From Calliopsis andreniformis (Eukaryota; Arthropoda; Insecta; Hymenoptera; Andrenidae): a stretch of DNA of 64,000 nucleotides. Where the stretch lies: positions 29,424,001 to 29,488,000 of the forward strand of contig NC_135064.1 of NCBI RefSeq assembly GCF_051401765.1, read 5' to 3'. The translations under genes were made by a program, and so were the position numbers. A model generated the notes under the pieces. It was not told the origin of the DNA. It was given only the letters and a program-made list of their open reading frames with translations, and made no database searches. Below, one piece after another: positions 30,771 through 43,679 of this stretch (within the stretch, counting starts at the first letter, position 1; each line of letters opens with the position of its first letter).

Positions 30771-33700
30771 CGGTGCGGCTAGAATCGTTTGAAGTGGTCG
30801 TATATAGGTATGTACACCTATGTATGTACTTGTTTCTTTTTCCAGTTTCCGCTATTTTCGCCCTTCTTCATTTGTTTCGTTCATCTTTCGATCGATTCGA
30901 TGTTATCGATATTAAACAATATCGAATGGCTGAGGGGCAACGACCGTCATCGACCTTACATTTTTGTACGGAACATTACGCAGACGTTATCAAACCGAAC
31001 GATAAATATCAATGGAAAAGATCGACTGGTCAGTGAACGATACTGCCACGTCGCGTTAACAGTTTTGAGTCGGTGAAAGTATTTAGTATGATATATTCCC
31101 TCGTTTCGTTCTTCCGCTGACCGACTCTCCTGTATGTACATACCTACAATATTATATATTCGTCTTAAGTACGTTTTTATTTTTCGCTCTATCTCACGTG
31201 CATTCGCATATAGTTACACATGTACATATACTCGCTAAGCGACATCAATTTTCGTAACATTAGGCTATCTCCAGATTTCTCGCGCTCAATGCAAGGCTTT
31301 GGCTGGGTGCGAACACGTTCGCACATAATGTTCGCAAATATACGCAGTATCTTACACACATTCGTATAACATTATATACTGTAGTAAGTAGACGGATATA
31401 CCCTATCCTAACGGATATACTACCTATCCGTTCACCTATTATTGCCTTAGCTGTCTTCCGTCTGTCAGCAGTACCTTGACTATCACTAACTTACTGTTTC
31501 CTCTTCTATATTTATTGAACTATATAATACTTATTACAAAGTCGTTATTTCGAACGATTTACTTGAGTTCAAGTTGCGAGTCGAACGATATTGAAATTTC
31601 GAAGAAAGCAAACAATTTCACTCTTCGTATAGAAAATACAAGAACAAATCGATCTGTCAAACATTTGCCAGTTCTCAGTATGGTTCGGAAATCAGGAGTA
31701 AAGTCCATAGAAAAGCAATTTTACACGCGAATGGATTTTCGAGATTGCAAAGAAACAATTGAGCATGTATGTAGTACAACGATAATCGTGACTTGACAGT
31801 TTCCATCGCAACACATGTTTCGTTAAAGCTACTATATCTGCGTTCGTACCGCAAAATGATACGAGAGAAATTTTTGAAAAATTTATGTTTTACTGTCATC
31901 AACGTTTTCCAAACATTTTGAACAACTCGCGTCACGTCGAAGGAGTGTTAATTCAGTGGAATATGTTCCATTATTTGCGACGAGCGAACGGAGCTAGGGT
32001 CGTAAAACTGTAGTTTATCCGTTTCGTTTACTCGGTATAAAAGAATTGAATTCAAGATAAGTACGTATTACTAAAGCATTCGGAACATTTAATCATCTTC
32101 GATGGAATAGAATAAGGGAAAAAAGTTTCCAACACTGATATCTCGAAACAGAAACATAAGTTATAGGTCTGTATTAACTTTTATCTAATCGTGATTTTCC
32201 TCCTATCGCCTAATTTCCCAAATTCTTACCGAAGACAAGAAGTTCGTGAAGCGGAATACAGACAGGGACCAAGGTTTCGCTCTCCGCTCGTTTAGCGTTC
32301 GTTAAATTTCAGTTACGAGAATAATAATTTGTTTCTGCTTTCTCTCCCTGCCCTCTTTCCCCACTACACACTTCTTTTTCTCACTCTTTCTCATGTGCGT
32401 ATAAATTAAAAAAAATGAAAGGGTTCGCTTCATTTTCCTTTCACTTTGTTACCGACTGCACTAAAAGTAGATTGTTTCAGACTTTACATTCATCAATCGA
32501 AATATCGATACGTGCGAAGAAATTTGTTTACGTCGTGCATCTCGTGCGATAGCAGAAGGATTCATTCGGTAAATCTTGTTCGATCGTTTCGTTAACAGTC
32601 TGGTCGTATATCTCGATGATTCGACCGTTTAATCGCATTGCGATAGGGTAGTACGTAAGTACATGCAATATCTGCGTACGTGCAATATCATCGATAAAGG
32701 ATATTTTGGTTCACGTCCTTCGCTCGATATCGGTTAGAAGTTAGAAGGACGCGAAAGGGAACGGAAAGAGAAGCGATCGGATCGCAAATATAGAACGATA
32801 TCCGTTCAGCGAGATACTATAGTTATTTAGTTGCGTAACAAGCCCGAGCTCTAGTTATGACAATACGATTGCATAAGCTTCACAAGATTCCTTGGCAGAA
32901 ACGAATAGACGAATACCGATCACGTTTTAGGTATGTACATGCATATATGTGTACATAAATAATACGTATAGTATGTAATAAAATAGTACGTATACGCATA
33001 CACATAGTTGTCGCTACATCGAAGCTCCAAGCGTATGTGCATAGAGCAAAAACGCATCGCGATTCACGAATAAAGCGTTGTTTCTTCGCGAATATCAATC
33101 GTCCGAACCAAATATATTCGCGTTCTTCAACGCAGAACTCAATCACCATCAGTCGGTTTAAACTCGTTTCACGGCAGCTACCATTTTTCGTTTCGCGGTC
33201 CGCCGTTTTTATCTCAGGCGTATCGTTAGAAACATTTCCGGTCGTGGAACACCGCGCACCGTCTCGTTCTGCACTTTAAAGCATTCCGCTTCAACTTTTC
33301 ACCGTCAGTTCCTCAGTTTTTATCCTTCGAGTTTGCGACACTTCTTTCGCGGAAATAATTTTCATAATACCCGAGTCTACTTTCACCGTAGAGATCTGAA
33401 AAATGTTAACCTCCTCGCGGTACGTCAATTTATACGAAGCGACGAACAAAGCGGGAAATGTACCGAGTTATAGAAACGAAAGTAATATAGAAATACCAAT
33501 GTGTGTATACTTGTACGTGTATTCGCGTAGTTAGAGACAAATCGAAAATCAATAAAGCGATAATCAAGGATAACGAAATTGCATCTCGAGTCCTACTCGC
33601 GTCAAATACAGGCGTTCGAAGAAAGCAACGTTTGTCGTAATCACTAATGTTGAAAGACAAACAAACAATCGCTTTACATAATTGCGGTATAATTCTAGGG

Positions 33701-36185
33701 TTCTCGAACTGGTCCAAAGCGGCTACGGCAATCTCTGCTTTCTCATCGATTCGATCCTTTCCACAGTCTTCGCGCTAACAACGATGTCAAGCGGTTCGCC
33801 CAGTTTCAGGCAGATTTTTACCAAATTTTTAAACGCTTACAATTAAGTAACGAAAGTTCAATCGCAATTTCGTTCTTCTTCATTTTCCCCTTACTTTCAC
33901 CGTCCAGAATCGCTTAAAAGTGTCTTCCACTTATAGTAGAATATCCTATGTATAGGTACGTACGTAAACTTTTACAAATAAAATTCTTGCATCTACGGTC
34001 GAATACTCTGTATATTTGTAACGTGTACGTACGCGCAGAATTTATGCACGCAATTTGTAGGTATAGTCGACAGTAGAGAAAATTCTGTGCCGCAAAATTG
34101 AGAATGGTCCGTAAACGGAAGCAAGGTTCGATCGTTGGCTTCATTGGTTACAACCGGAGAATTTAGTAAAAACCTGGCCAAAACTGGATAAATTAGTTTC
34201 TATCGTGTGGCGATCGTATCGTTCAGCATTGTGCCCATAATTGATTCCTGTTTGGTTATTCCTTCCAAAGTCACCACCGTAGGTGTAATGTTTCGTTTAT
34301 CGTCTTCAGTACAAGTATATCTACTCAATATACGATCTTGATTTTTCTCTGTCCTTTACGTGTATCGACACGTAAGTGTACCTATCGTTCACTTAATCCT
34401 GTAGCGTAGAAACTATGTTTCCCGTTCATCAATCGAGTTATATAGTACAACTTTGATCATTATTCGATCGTGATAGCGTTTTAGCATTGACCATCGTGGT
34501 TAGAAAATATCTTATAAACGCGTAACTTGCTCGCGCTCTATTAACGCTCGTTCCAATTTCATTTTATATTTATAGAATCTACATACACCGCACAGACGTA
34601 AATCGTAACGTTAGAAAGTACCTATCTACCGCGTAGAGCTACACATATGCAGAAAACCGAACGCGACATATTTTCTACGATAGAAGCAAGAAAAATACAG
34701 GGTGCAGCAGTAGCAGTAGTAGTAGTACGAAGGATTCTCTACATATGTTAATCCTAGGTTGCTTTTAGATTCAAAGAGAGCATTATCGTAGTCGAAGCAA
34801 CGACGTTCGAAAGGAAGTTTGTATCTATACGGTAAATACGATGGTACGACCTACCAGTGCACGTACACAAACGGATTGCGTAAAATTCAAGGCGCACTTA
34901 CAGCGCATATCGTAACAGGAGAAAGGATACATCTATGCAAACTGTTACAGATCAAACTCTATCGTAAGCGGCATGCGATTCGCGAGAGATCATTTCTTGA
35001 AATTTTTTATTCGATCCACAACCCAACGCTGCTCCGGGAAGTATACACTTTGGAAGTCGATTTAATTTTCCTCGTCAAAACTGCTATTTTCAGAGAACAA
35101 TATCTCTTCAACGTTTTCGAGGTAATAGTCTCGACTTTGGAATCGAAATTGCAGCGAATCGAAAATCTGGACAAAGCGGTGGAACATCTAATGCGAAGAG
35201 TGGAAGCTTTGGATTCACGCGTCAACGACAATATCGATAAAACCGATGCTGTTATTACAAAACTACGCACGCTGGATCTGAAACTGTTCAATTCAGTACA
35301 TCAACCAACGTTCTCACCACTCGAATTCGTTTACTCGACGAGGAAGGCTACGAACGACGAGAACGACAACGAATTTGCAAGCGGTACGTGTAGAAGTACA
35401 AGTTACCATATACATACTACACATAGTTTTCGTTCATACGTATCGTAGTCAGGCTTAACCACACGAGAAGACGAGAACATACGTACATGCATACGTACAC
35501 ACATACGTATAATATCTATTGTCCAGTGGATAATCCGATTCGTTATCGTAGTCCGCCCTATACTGCACGCGAACAATATGATATTAACAATACAGTTTTG
35601 CTAACTTAATATTTTTTTTTTCGTTTCATTTCTTCCCTTCCGTTCCGTCGCGTCGCGTCGCGTGGTTGTATCATTGTTTCGGTTGTCATTTTCGCTTCGT
35701 TATTTATTAAAATTTTTACAAATTGTTTAAAAACAGCATCAACAGCACGTCGCGGGGCAACGATTCATCCGCAGCATTACGAGGAGGAGGAGGAGGACGA
35801 GGAGGGGGAGGAGAAGAACAAGCACTCTATGTCCGAGAAGATTCTTGGCGAGAAATTAGTATCGCTCGATCGAAAGGTTTCCGACATAGATCATAAACTG
35901 GCCGATTTAAAGAATCAATTGGACAATAACTTTTTACAAAACGACGACATAAATGCCGAAGCAAGCGAAAAGAAGCCAATCAGTATGAGCATGATTGAAA
36001 TTACGAAAGCGATGAGCAACGAAGTAATAAATCATGTAACAATCGAGATAGAAAATTTAAGACAAGCCACCGGTAATATGGACAGAAAGTTGCAATTTCA
36101 TATGAATTTGGTGTCCGATCGCCTGGGAGCGGTTTACAACATGATGACGGATGTACACGACGCGATGATACTCGTAAGGGAAAAC

Positions 36186-36216
<31 letters not shown>

Positions 36217-38348
36217 CAACAACGACAAACGGTCAAGAAATTTTTAACGTCACGACGATGTCGGCTACGATGACAACGCCAACGACAACGACAACTACAA
36301 CTACTACCGAATCTCCAATGAAACAGAGTAAACTGGATCGACTCGTGGAACAAATGTATCCTATGCTAACCGTCTCTGAAAAAATGGACGAAGTTTGGAA
36401 CGTCGTGGTAAGTGAAGAAATCTATCATCGATTTCGATTAGACCAAGCGCATGCGACGACCGATACACAATCGATATTCATTGTCCGTGACAATCTCTTT
36501 TCATCGCGTAATCGTATGCAAACTCATTAGGATACGTTCGTTCTCATTAGGAAACTTATTAGGAACTTTCGATTTTTACTCCGCCAAAGATCTGGGCTAA
36601 GCGCTACGAGATTCGTTAGAGTCCTGTTACGAAAAGGCGTAGCCTTTGGTAATCCCTCACTCCGTGGCCAGATCCTTCAGGAACACAGGCACCCTATTCT
36701 TTAGCAATACGACGTCGGGTCACGCTTGCCATATCTAGAGAGACATACATACTTTCCAAACACGAACACTCAATGTAACGACGATATTCGATGGCTGGGA
36801 GACCGAACGTGGTCGTCATCAACCGTCGCCTGTCATCAGGACTGTTCAGTCTCACCCATTCACCTTTCGGACCATAGGCATCCTAAGACCGTATCACAAA
36901 TCCATAAAAGACCAAACGTCGTTCGGTCGTTCTTGCCAAAATTGTCACTAAAAATACGTCGTCGCTAACATACGCGTACATACTTTCGACGATTCCATGG
37001 GTCGAGACTGAAGGATTAAAAGCTTAAACGACACGTCTACAGTCTATCGATACGTAAAATTCGACCTCATCGGTGGACAAGAATATTCACAAGAATTGTC
37101 CGTAAGAGGAACGTCTCAAATTCTGTACGATCATACGGTGCAGCCACAACACTATATCGTTTTATAGAAAAATTTGGTTCCACCGAAACACTTTCATTTT
37201 TTTTTTATCATATTTCACACTTCTTGCGTTAACACAACACGCGCAACATCGACGTTAAACTTTCCGCAAATATTCGAGTAGGTCGGCACAAAAAGTTCCG
37301 TAGACGATCTCCTACCGAAATCGGACGAGTTGCTCACGCAAACGCAAAGGCAGGAAAGGGCGATCAATGAAATCCACGCGGATTTAAGATCGAAAACGAA
37401 CAAAATTATTGAAAACTTGGAAGGAGTCGAGAATAGATTGAGAAAACAAGAAGATGACGTCGCTACGCTCGCTCAACGTCCAATCCCGGCAGAATTACTA
37501 CTCGATCCTACCATCGATCGACTCGTCGAATACGATTCTAGCAGGTTAGTTGCTTTTTGTCTGATCAACGTAGTTGATTAGAAGCGAAGTTCGAGAAAAT
37601 AGAAAAAAAAAAAGATATGTACTTACTTTACCGTTGAAATTTGAAAAGATGGCAGTCGGGTTCGATTGACTCCGGGGAAAAACATAAACACGCCACGCGT
37701 ATATTTTCTCCTATCGATTTAAGGCTCTCGCACACCAACGCGAATTTTTCACAGCGGCAGCGAATTCGTGGCGAATTTTTCGTGGTATTCTCTTAGCACC
37801 AATATCAATTCGTACGTTCGTCTTCTCGATCCGTCGCAAATTCGCTGTTGCCGCGTAAAATTCGCGGCGGTCTGTGGGACCGTTTTAATCGTTCGCTTCT
37901 GCTGTTCGAGGCTTACAGTGAACCGAAACTGCTCCTGTTCCATGCCGTCTCAGCTGCCACTTTTTCACTTTTCAATGTCGGTCTTTTTTTTTTTTTTTTA
38001 TTTTTTTATTTACGCAGTTTTAATCTCACAGGGGAGATCATTCTGCCATTCCAATGTCAGCTATTCAAGTATCTACTAATATTTGTCATCGTCGATAGAG
38101 AATTATCGTCGCGTGCAATCAAAGATTTCGAAACGATAGCTCCGTCTTCTACGATTCATTTTTGTATTTAGATACGTTGGACTATCCGAGGACCTTCCAG
38201 AAACCACTGTTTCACCGATCACGTCAACCACTGTCGTTTCGTCGGTGTCAACGTCATTGTCTTCTTCCACTTCTTCGAACACGGCGGCGTCGTCGAGCAA
38301 TCTCAACAATTCCCTCGGTTCACTTACGTCTCCTGTGACACCATCGTT

Positions 38349-38382
<34 letters not shown>

Positions 38383-40855
38383 CCGCCGCCACCGCCGCTG
38401 CCACCACCACCGTCGCCTTCTAGTTCACAGCAGAGGTCTTGGAGCAAAAATCGTGGGGTTATATTTCCTAGCGTGAAAAACAAACCAAGCCCGGCAAATT
38501 CGACTTTTACCACTGATTCTATCTTTAATTACAAGGACGTTAAGGTAAATATGTACCTACCAACTACGTATTTACCTTCTTTGCATTGCAATGCGTTTCG
38601 ATTTTTTTGTTCTCTTTTCGTTTCGAGCATAAACGGATCAAACGTTACAGGGTTACTCGTGCGTCGATTTATTGAACGCAGGTATGAGGGACAGCGGTGT
38701 TTATTATCTTCAAATACGGGGTACTACCTATTGGTTCCTGAAAGTTTTTTGCGAGCAAGATATCGCCGAAGGAGGATGGACGGTAAGAGGAAGAAGACGA
38801 AGGAGAGAGTGGTATCACGATTCAAACCATACGACAATTCACTTTTTCATCCGTTCCTGTTTTATAGATACATACATAGTTTGTTTCATCGTTAACGTTA
38901 CTGGCGAAAAAAAAAAAAAAAAAATAAATTAAAGATGGAACATCGAGATCAATAGTGCGAACGTGTACAAGTACTCGCATAGCTAGTTGTAGCGTAATAC
39001 GGGGGAAGGCTGCGAGAGAGTGTTTTCATTTGAAAGAAAAAATAAATTTGAAGCTAGAATTTGTTACTCCACGTACTATACTTCGGAATGCAGTCGAATT
39101 AATATCTACATATCGTATACATATACGAGGAATTTAAAGGCAGTCATCGTAGACGAGCCTAAACCTCTCGACTATCGTAACGATCGTCCAAGCATGTCAT
39201 CATACCTCAAGTTTCTTACGTTGGAGCCTTTCTCCGTACTGTAGGTAACTTCACTCATACTCAACATCGAATATCCGAATCACGAAATCGACTACGAAAC
39301 GGAACGAATCAAGTTGCAAACAATACTACGTACAGACATAAAATTTAGTCGATTCATCTATGGATGGATCACATCTTGTTACATGTTCTTCTTCTTACAC
39401 AAAGGTTATTCAACGAAGAGACGATTTTGGAGAACCAAGAGAAAACTTCAATCGAGATTGGGCCGATTATAAGAACGGGTTCGGCGATCCTGCCCGAGAA
39501 TTTTGGCTCGGTAACGAGAATATATACATGTTAACGAACAACGAAGATTATATGCTTAGAGTAGAACTCGAAGATTTCGAAGGTAACAAACGGTAAGTAA
39601 AAGAAGATAAGAATCATCATAAACGAAATACATCCCATTGTGAATTTAATCAGGGCGATACAAGAATCGTCAGTTCATACGTAATACAGCGATTCGCGTC
39701 GCGTTTTCGATTCGAAGGAAATCGTTTGGTATTGCGTGCAAAGAACGATTTCCCGATTCACTCATTTAGAGGCATTCGTGGCATTTTTTTTTCAATTTCC
39801 TTCAGTGAAAACGTATTCTTTATTTCTTTCTCCAGATACGCACAGTATTCTCATTTCAAGATTTACTCGGAAGCGGAGTACTATAAGTTAGAAATCGACG
39901 GTTACGATGGCAACGCCGGCGACTCATTGAACGATCCCTGGTACGGTTCGAACAACAGTCCTTTTTCGACGTACAACAGGTATGTATTTTTCACATCTTT
40001 CTCTCGATCCGTTTCTCGACACGGATCTCGCGCGAATGAATAGAACAAGATAAAAAAAATAAGCGTTACGAGCATTCATTCGTTACGAAAGGGGTCGGGT
40101 TGGGGGACGAACGGGTCAGCGATTCGTCCAGCGAAGTAATAGTTTTCTATCGTCAGTTACTGTTTATCCTTACGAAACAAATTAAGTGTGTTCAGAGTAT
40201 TTCTTTCTTTTTTTTTTCTTTTCGTAAAAAAAAAAAAAATCGAAGAAACCTTTCCAAAATTGGAAAGGAACGTAATCGATGGTAAACGAGAATCACATTA
40301 CATAGCTAATTAAGCGTCGTCGGTGTGCTATTAACAACTTTAGTGGAAAAAAAAAGAAAAAAAAAGAAATTTACAAGTACGCGTTCGTGAAATTATTTAC
40401 AGAGACAACGATAGATCATCGTTGAATTGTGCTTCAATGCTGAAAGGTGGATGGTGGTGGAAATCATGTGGACGAGGATTGAACGGTCTTTATTTAAACG
40501 ATCCTCAAGATTCGACCGCTCGACAAGGTATGCATTTCCGTTCTTTTACGTATCAGAAACTGTAAAAATTGCATGTGAAAGACAGATTGAAGGGAAAAAA
40601 AAACATAAGAAGACAAATAGAAATGATCGAACGAATGAAATACAGTAAAAGTAGATTAAAATTTTCGACGAATCACGATCGGTTGATGTCGTACGATAAA
40701 ATCAGGCGAAATGTACAGAAATGCCAACGCGAATAACATTTTATATTTCTTTCGAAGGTATCGTATGGTTCCGTTGGAGAGGTTGGGACTATACTCTTAA
40801 ACGCGCTACGATGCTGATCAAGCCAAAAGGACCTAGCGCAGCAACGGTGGTGTAA
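29106..40855 (+). CDS. sca: Secreted coiled-coil/fibrinogen-domain protein, probable scabrous
   Basis: Ten exons join to 820 aa: 29106-29284, 35094-35383, 35737-36407, 37282-37544, 38172-38544, 38651-38782, 39405-39592, 39836-39979, 40403-40527 and 40758-40855. A signal peptide (MREAIIITTCLLGFVFAG) is followed by heptad-rich coiled-coil segments in exons 2-4, polyalanine and polythreonine runs, and a Ser/Pro linker in exon 5. The C-terminal fibrinogen-related domain starts near residue 593, with WTVIQRRDDF, the calcium-site region FSTYNRDND, and GGWWWKSCGRGLNG. Drosophila Scabrous (774 aa) has the same order: signal, coiled coil, fibrinogen domain. It is a secreted Notch-pathway modulator that spaces eye and bristle precursors. 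Other fibrinogen-related proteins usually lack such a long coiled coil. The start was chosen because it gives a clean signal peptide; an in-frame ATG 66 bp upstream exists. The exon 4 acceptor is the weakest call. Confidence 0.8.
29285..35093 (+). other. Large first intron of the scabrous-like gene
   Basis: 5.8 kb between the signal-peptide exon and the first coiled-coil exon. Both ends are consensus (gtaagt, ctattttcag) and the phases fit. It contains a (GA)n array at 30684-30768 and scattered CATA runs. No other gene was recognised. An intron of this size in a developmental gene is a natural place for enhancers, but none can be identified here by eye. Confidence 0.65.
30684..30768. repeat. 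(GA)n microsatellite
   Basis: About 42 uninterrupted GA units in intron 1 of the scabrous-like gene. It is a simple slippage repeat, though long GA runs are also bound by GAGA-factor-type proteins in insects. Confidence 0.95.
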
Positions 40856-41830
40856 GCCATTGAAATTGTCGTAAGACTAGGAAAGAAGAAAGTACAATAG
40901 GGGATAGTACAACATAGAAGATTTTGGTGGCATCGAACAATTTCCACGAAATCATCGAGCGTTTCGCGTCCTTGTAAACGTACTATCTCGTCCGTACTGG
41001 ACGATCACGCGGTGATCCGTAAACATGTACCTTCGACGAATAGTAAAAAAAAAAAAAAAAACAAAAAATCAACTTAGCGTATGACGAAGAAACGATTAAA
41101 CGCATTTATTTCATCGTTCATTTCGATTATCCGAAGAGGACAACCTAACAAAGACATATAGACGAAACGAACGATTGTTCGTGTAACGAACAAATCCGTA
41201 AGCGTAAAAAAAAAAAAAAAAAAAATGATTTCGCCACAATATCTAGATGCCACGAATCGATACGCTTCGAAATTCGTAAAGTGAAAACGAGTCGCGAAAA
41301 TACGAACGTATTAAAGGAGCAAGCTAATCGACGAGAGTAACGAGAAAAGGGAGCGAGGGGAAGAAGAAGAGGACTTCGTTATCCATAAATCCATTACGTG
41401 GATTCGTATGGTCAAAGTCGCTTGTAGGAAGGAAGAAGATCAGAATTGCTCGTGCAACTATGTATATCACAGCTGTGTTGAAAAGTGTAAAAAGTAAAGT
41501 ATTTTCTTTTTCTCTTAAGAATAAAAAAAAAAAAAAAAAAAAAAAAAATTTTCACCTAGAAGAAGACCTAGTTCCTTAGTATCGTTACAATTATATATGA
41601 ATTCTACGCGGAAATTCCGTCTGTAAAAGTATCACTTTCTTATTAACTAGTAGAGGATGCCTTTGACTGTAGCAATGGTCCTAGCCGTAAACATGTAGCA
41701 CCCCTACAAAAAAAAAAAAAAAAAAAAAAGGAAAGGAAGAAAAAAAGAAAAAAAGAATTAGTCCAGGAACAAATCTAGAGAGTACATCGATCGTAGATCA
41801 TGTTTGTTGCAACCGTTGCGCAATCTGGTG
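40856..41830. other. 3' region of the scabrous-like gene, poly-A tracts
   Basis: No coding frame. Four long A homopolymers lie at about 41047-41061, 41208-41224, 41523-41548 and 41707-41729, and aataaa at 41520. This looks like 3' UTR and decayed downstream sequence. It marks the boundary between gene-bearing DNA and subtelomeric repeats. Confidence 0.5.
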
Positions 41831-41839
41831 GAAAATATA

Positions 41840-42030
41840 GGAGCCGAGGTACGACTAGCGTAACACTACATTAACTTGGCGTATCTATTTACGAGGATAT
41901 CGCAGAGAATAGAGCCAAGTTGACGTGGATTCAGAGGAGCTCAGAGAACCATATAAACTTGGCGTATTCCTTTACGAGGATAGGGATGGACACCCGGCCA
42001 AGTTGACGCGGTGTTGCGTGGCCTTCAGGG
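41840..42030. repeat. Decayed copies of the 83-bp subtelomeric satellite
   Basis: Two imperfect units share the order of short blocks found in the array at 42600-43215: a gaaccat/tacgac block, an acttggcgtat block, tttacgaggat, and gccaagttgacg. They are clearly more diverged than the main array, so they look like an older or orphaned part of the same satellite. Confidence 0.65.
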
Positions 42031-42599
42031 ATTTTTATTTGAACCCGGGGAGGATTCGTGCCCGTGGAGCGCTAAAGCACTCTGCTCGTAAAGAAACGAA
42101 ACAATTTTAAACTCAAACTAAACTGTTATATTTGAACCAAGAGAAAACACGTCTTATCCGTTCAAAGGACTGAGGCGAAGAGCGCGTACCAAAATGGTTT
42201 CTCGCTAAATTTTTATAATGTTTGTTAATTTTTTGGTATCTTAGTAACAAGGAACCAATTACATAATTATATTATAATTAATAAACTCCAATTCGTTAAA
42301 ACTATCGTCAGCATTTATCGATTTCTAGCTTTCGAGTCTTTTACATCTTGGCGCTGGAGATAATTCCTTAGAGAAGGGGAAAAAAAAGGTGAGATTTGAA
42401 TGTTTAAATAAGTGTTTCTAAGGAGATATTGATTTATTCTTTACTCTGAAATATTCTGTAGAGTAATATTTATAACTAGTTTCAAGCATATAAACTTATT
42501 CCAACTTCACCTTTGACGCCTTCTCTATTACATTCAATTTGAACTTCGCGCCTTGAAGTTAGTGTCACACGTTGTCACACAACAGCGGTAAGAAAAAAC
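42031..42599. other. AT-rich spacer between satellite blocks
   Basis: No gene and no repeat unit recognised; the two halves of the satellite are separated by this non-repetitive sequence. Confidence 0.4.
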
Positions 42600-43215
42600 C
42601 TAGAGGAGAACCATACGAACTCGACACATCCTTTTACGAGAACATTTAAGGGGACACTGCCAAGTTGGCGTGGCTCCAAGAGTCTGGTTCGGTACCACAC
42701 TAGTTTGACGTACTCCTTACGAGAATATCGAAAGGAACAGTGCCAAGTTGGCGTGGCTCCAAGAGGCTGGTCCGGAACCACACGAGTTTGACGCACTCCT
42801 TACGAGAATATCGAAAGGGACACTGCCAAGTTGGCGTGGCTCCCAGAGGCTGGTTCGGAACCACACGAGTTTGACGCATTCCTTTAGGAGAACATCGAAA
42901 GAGACTCTACCAAGTTCGCGTGGCTCCAGCAGGTTGGTTAGGAACCACACGAGTTTGACGCATTCCCTTACGAGAATATCGAAAGAGACTCTACTAAGTT
43001 GGCGTGGCTCCTGGCTCCAAGAGGCTGCTTAGGAACCACACGAGTTTGACGCACTCCTTACGAGAATATCGTGGCGTGGCTCTAAGAGGCTGGTCCGCGA
43101 CCACACGAGTTTGACGTACTCCTTACGAGAATATCGAAAGCGACACTGCCAAGTTGGCGTAGCTCCCAGAGGCTGTTTCGGAACCACACGAGTTTGACGC
43201 ATTCCTTTACGAGAT
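42600..43215. repeat. 83-84 bp satellite array, eight copies
   Basis: The block accacacgagtttgacg recurs at about 42610 (variant), 42694, 42777, 42860, 42944, 43033, 43100 and 43183, giving spacings of 83-84 bp. One unit is lengthened to 89 bp by a local ctggctc duplication, and one is shortened to about 67 bp. Each unit also contains cttacgagaatatcg, a gacactgccaagttggcg block and tggctcc-agaggctgg. Apparent frames through it are by-products of the repeat. Confidence 0.92.
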
Positions 43216-43280
43216 TATATAAATATAAATTTATATATTTATTTATATATATATGAATATTTATATATACATATTTATAT
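43216..43280. other. Extremely AT-rich spacer
   Basis: 65 bp made almost only of TATA/TTTA runs separate the satellite from the telomere-like arrays. It is easily melted DNA and could mark an old break or a replication-difficult site; that is inference. Confidence 0.75.
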
Positions 43281-43331
43281 CCAGTACGAGAACGGGCCAG
43301 TACGAGAACGGGCCAGTACGAGAACATTGCC
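43281..43331 (+). repeat. Three 16-bp tandem units next to the telomere-like array
   Basis: Two full copies of ccagtacgagaacggg (43281-43296, 43297-43312) and a third whose end changes to attgccgg and runs into the first TTAGGG unit. The core tacgagaac also occurs in the 83-bp satellite (ttacgagaacat), so the 16-mer may be derived from it. Confidence 0.85.
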
Positions 43332-43541
43332 GGTTAGGGTCTTCGGGGTTAGGGTCTTCGGGGTTAGGGTCTTCGGGGTTAGGGTCTTCGGGGTTAGGGT
43401 CTTCGGGGTTAGGGTCTTCGGGGTTAGGGTCTTCGGGGTTAGGGTCTTCGGGGTTAGGGTCTTCGGGGTTAGGGTCTTCGGGGTTAGGGTCTTCGGGGTT
43501 AGGGTCTTCGGGGTTAGGGTCTTCGGGGTTAGGGTCTTCGG
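43332..43541 (+). repeat. Telomere-like 15-bp array, 14 copies
   Basis: Fourteen perfect tandem copies of GGTTAGGGTCTTCGG. Compared with the neighbouring TTAGGTCTGGG it has one G added after TTAGG, a TC inserted after TCT, and an extra G. The copies are identical, so the block was homogenised recently. It lies on the centromere-proximal side of the 11-bp telomeric array. Confidence 0.97.
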
Positions 43542-43679
43542 GGTTAGGGTCTGGGTTAGGTCTGGGTTAGGTCTGGGTTAGGTCTGGGTTAGGTCTGGGT
43601 TAGGTCTGGGTTAGGTCTGGGTTAGGTCTGGGTTAGGTCTGGGTTAGGTCTGGGTTAGGTCTGGGTTAGGTCTGGGTTA
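43542..43679 (+). repeat. Telomeric TTAGGTCTGGG array, 11 units
   Basis: One hybrid unit (TTAGGGTCTGGG, 43544-43555) is followed by exactly eleven perfect TTAGGTCTGGG units (43556-43676), then the sequence changes abruptly into the subtelomeric cassette. TTAGG is the ancestral insect telomere motif, and longer TTAGG-derived motifs are known in Hymenoptera. The G-rich strand is the plus strand, so a telomere of this orientation would end to the right. Because about 20 kb of other DNA follows, this copy is internal (an interstitial telomeric sequence) unless the assembly is wrong here. Confidence 0.93.

Noticed and set aside
42748..43032. 94-codon frame with repeated Arg-Asn-His-Thr-Ser-Leu-Thr-His
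   Set aside because: Translation of the 83-bp satellite; copies with 83-bp spacing shift the frame, and the length changes are random.
43253..43581. Open frames of Gly-Leu-Gly-Ser-Ser or Arg-Val-Phe-Gly-Val repeats
   Set aside because: They are translations of the 15-bp telomere-like array, which has no stop codon in some frames.
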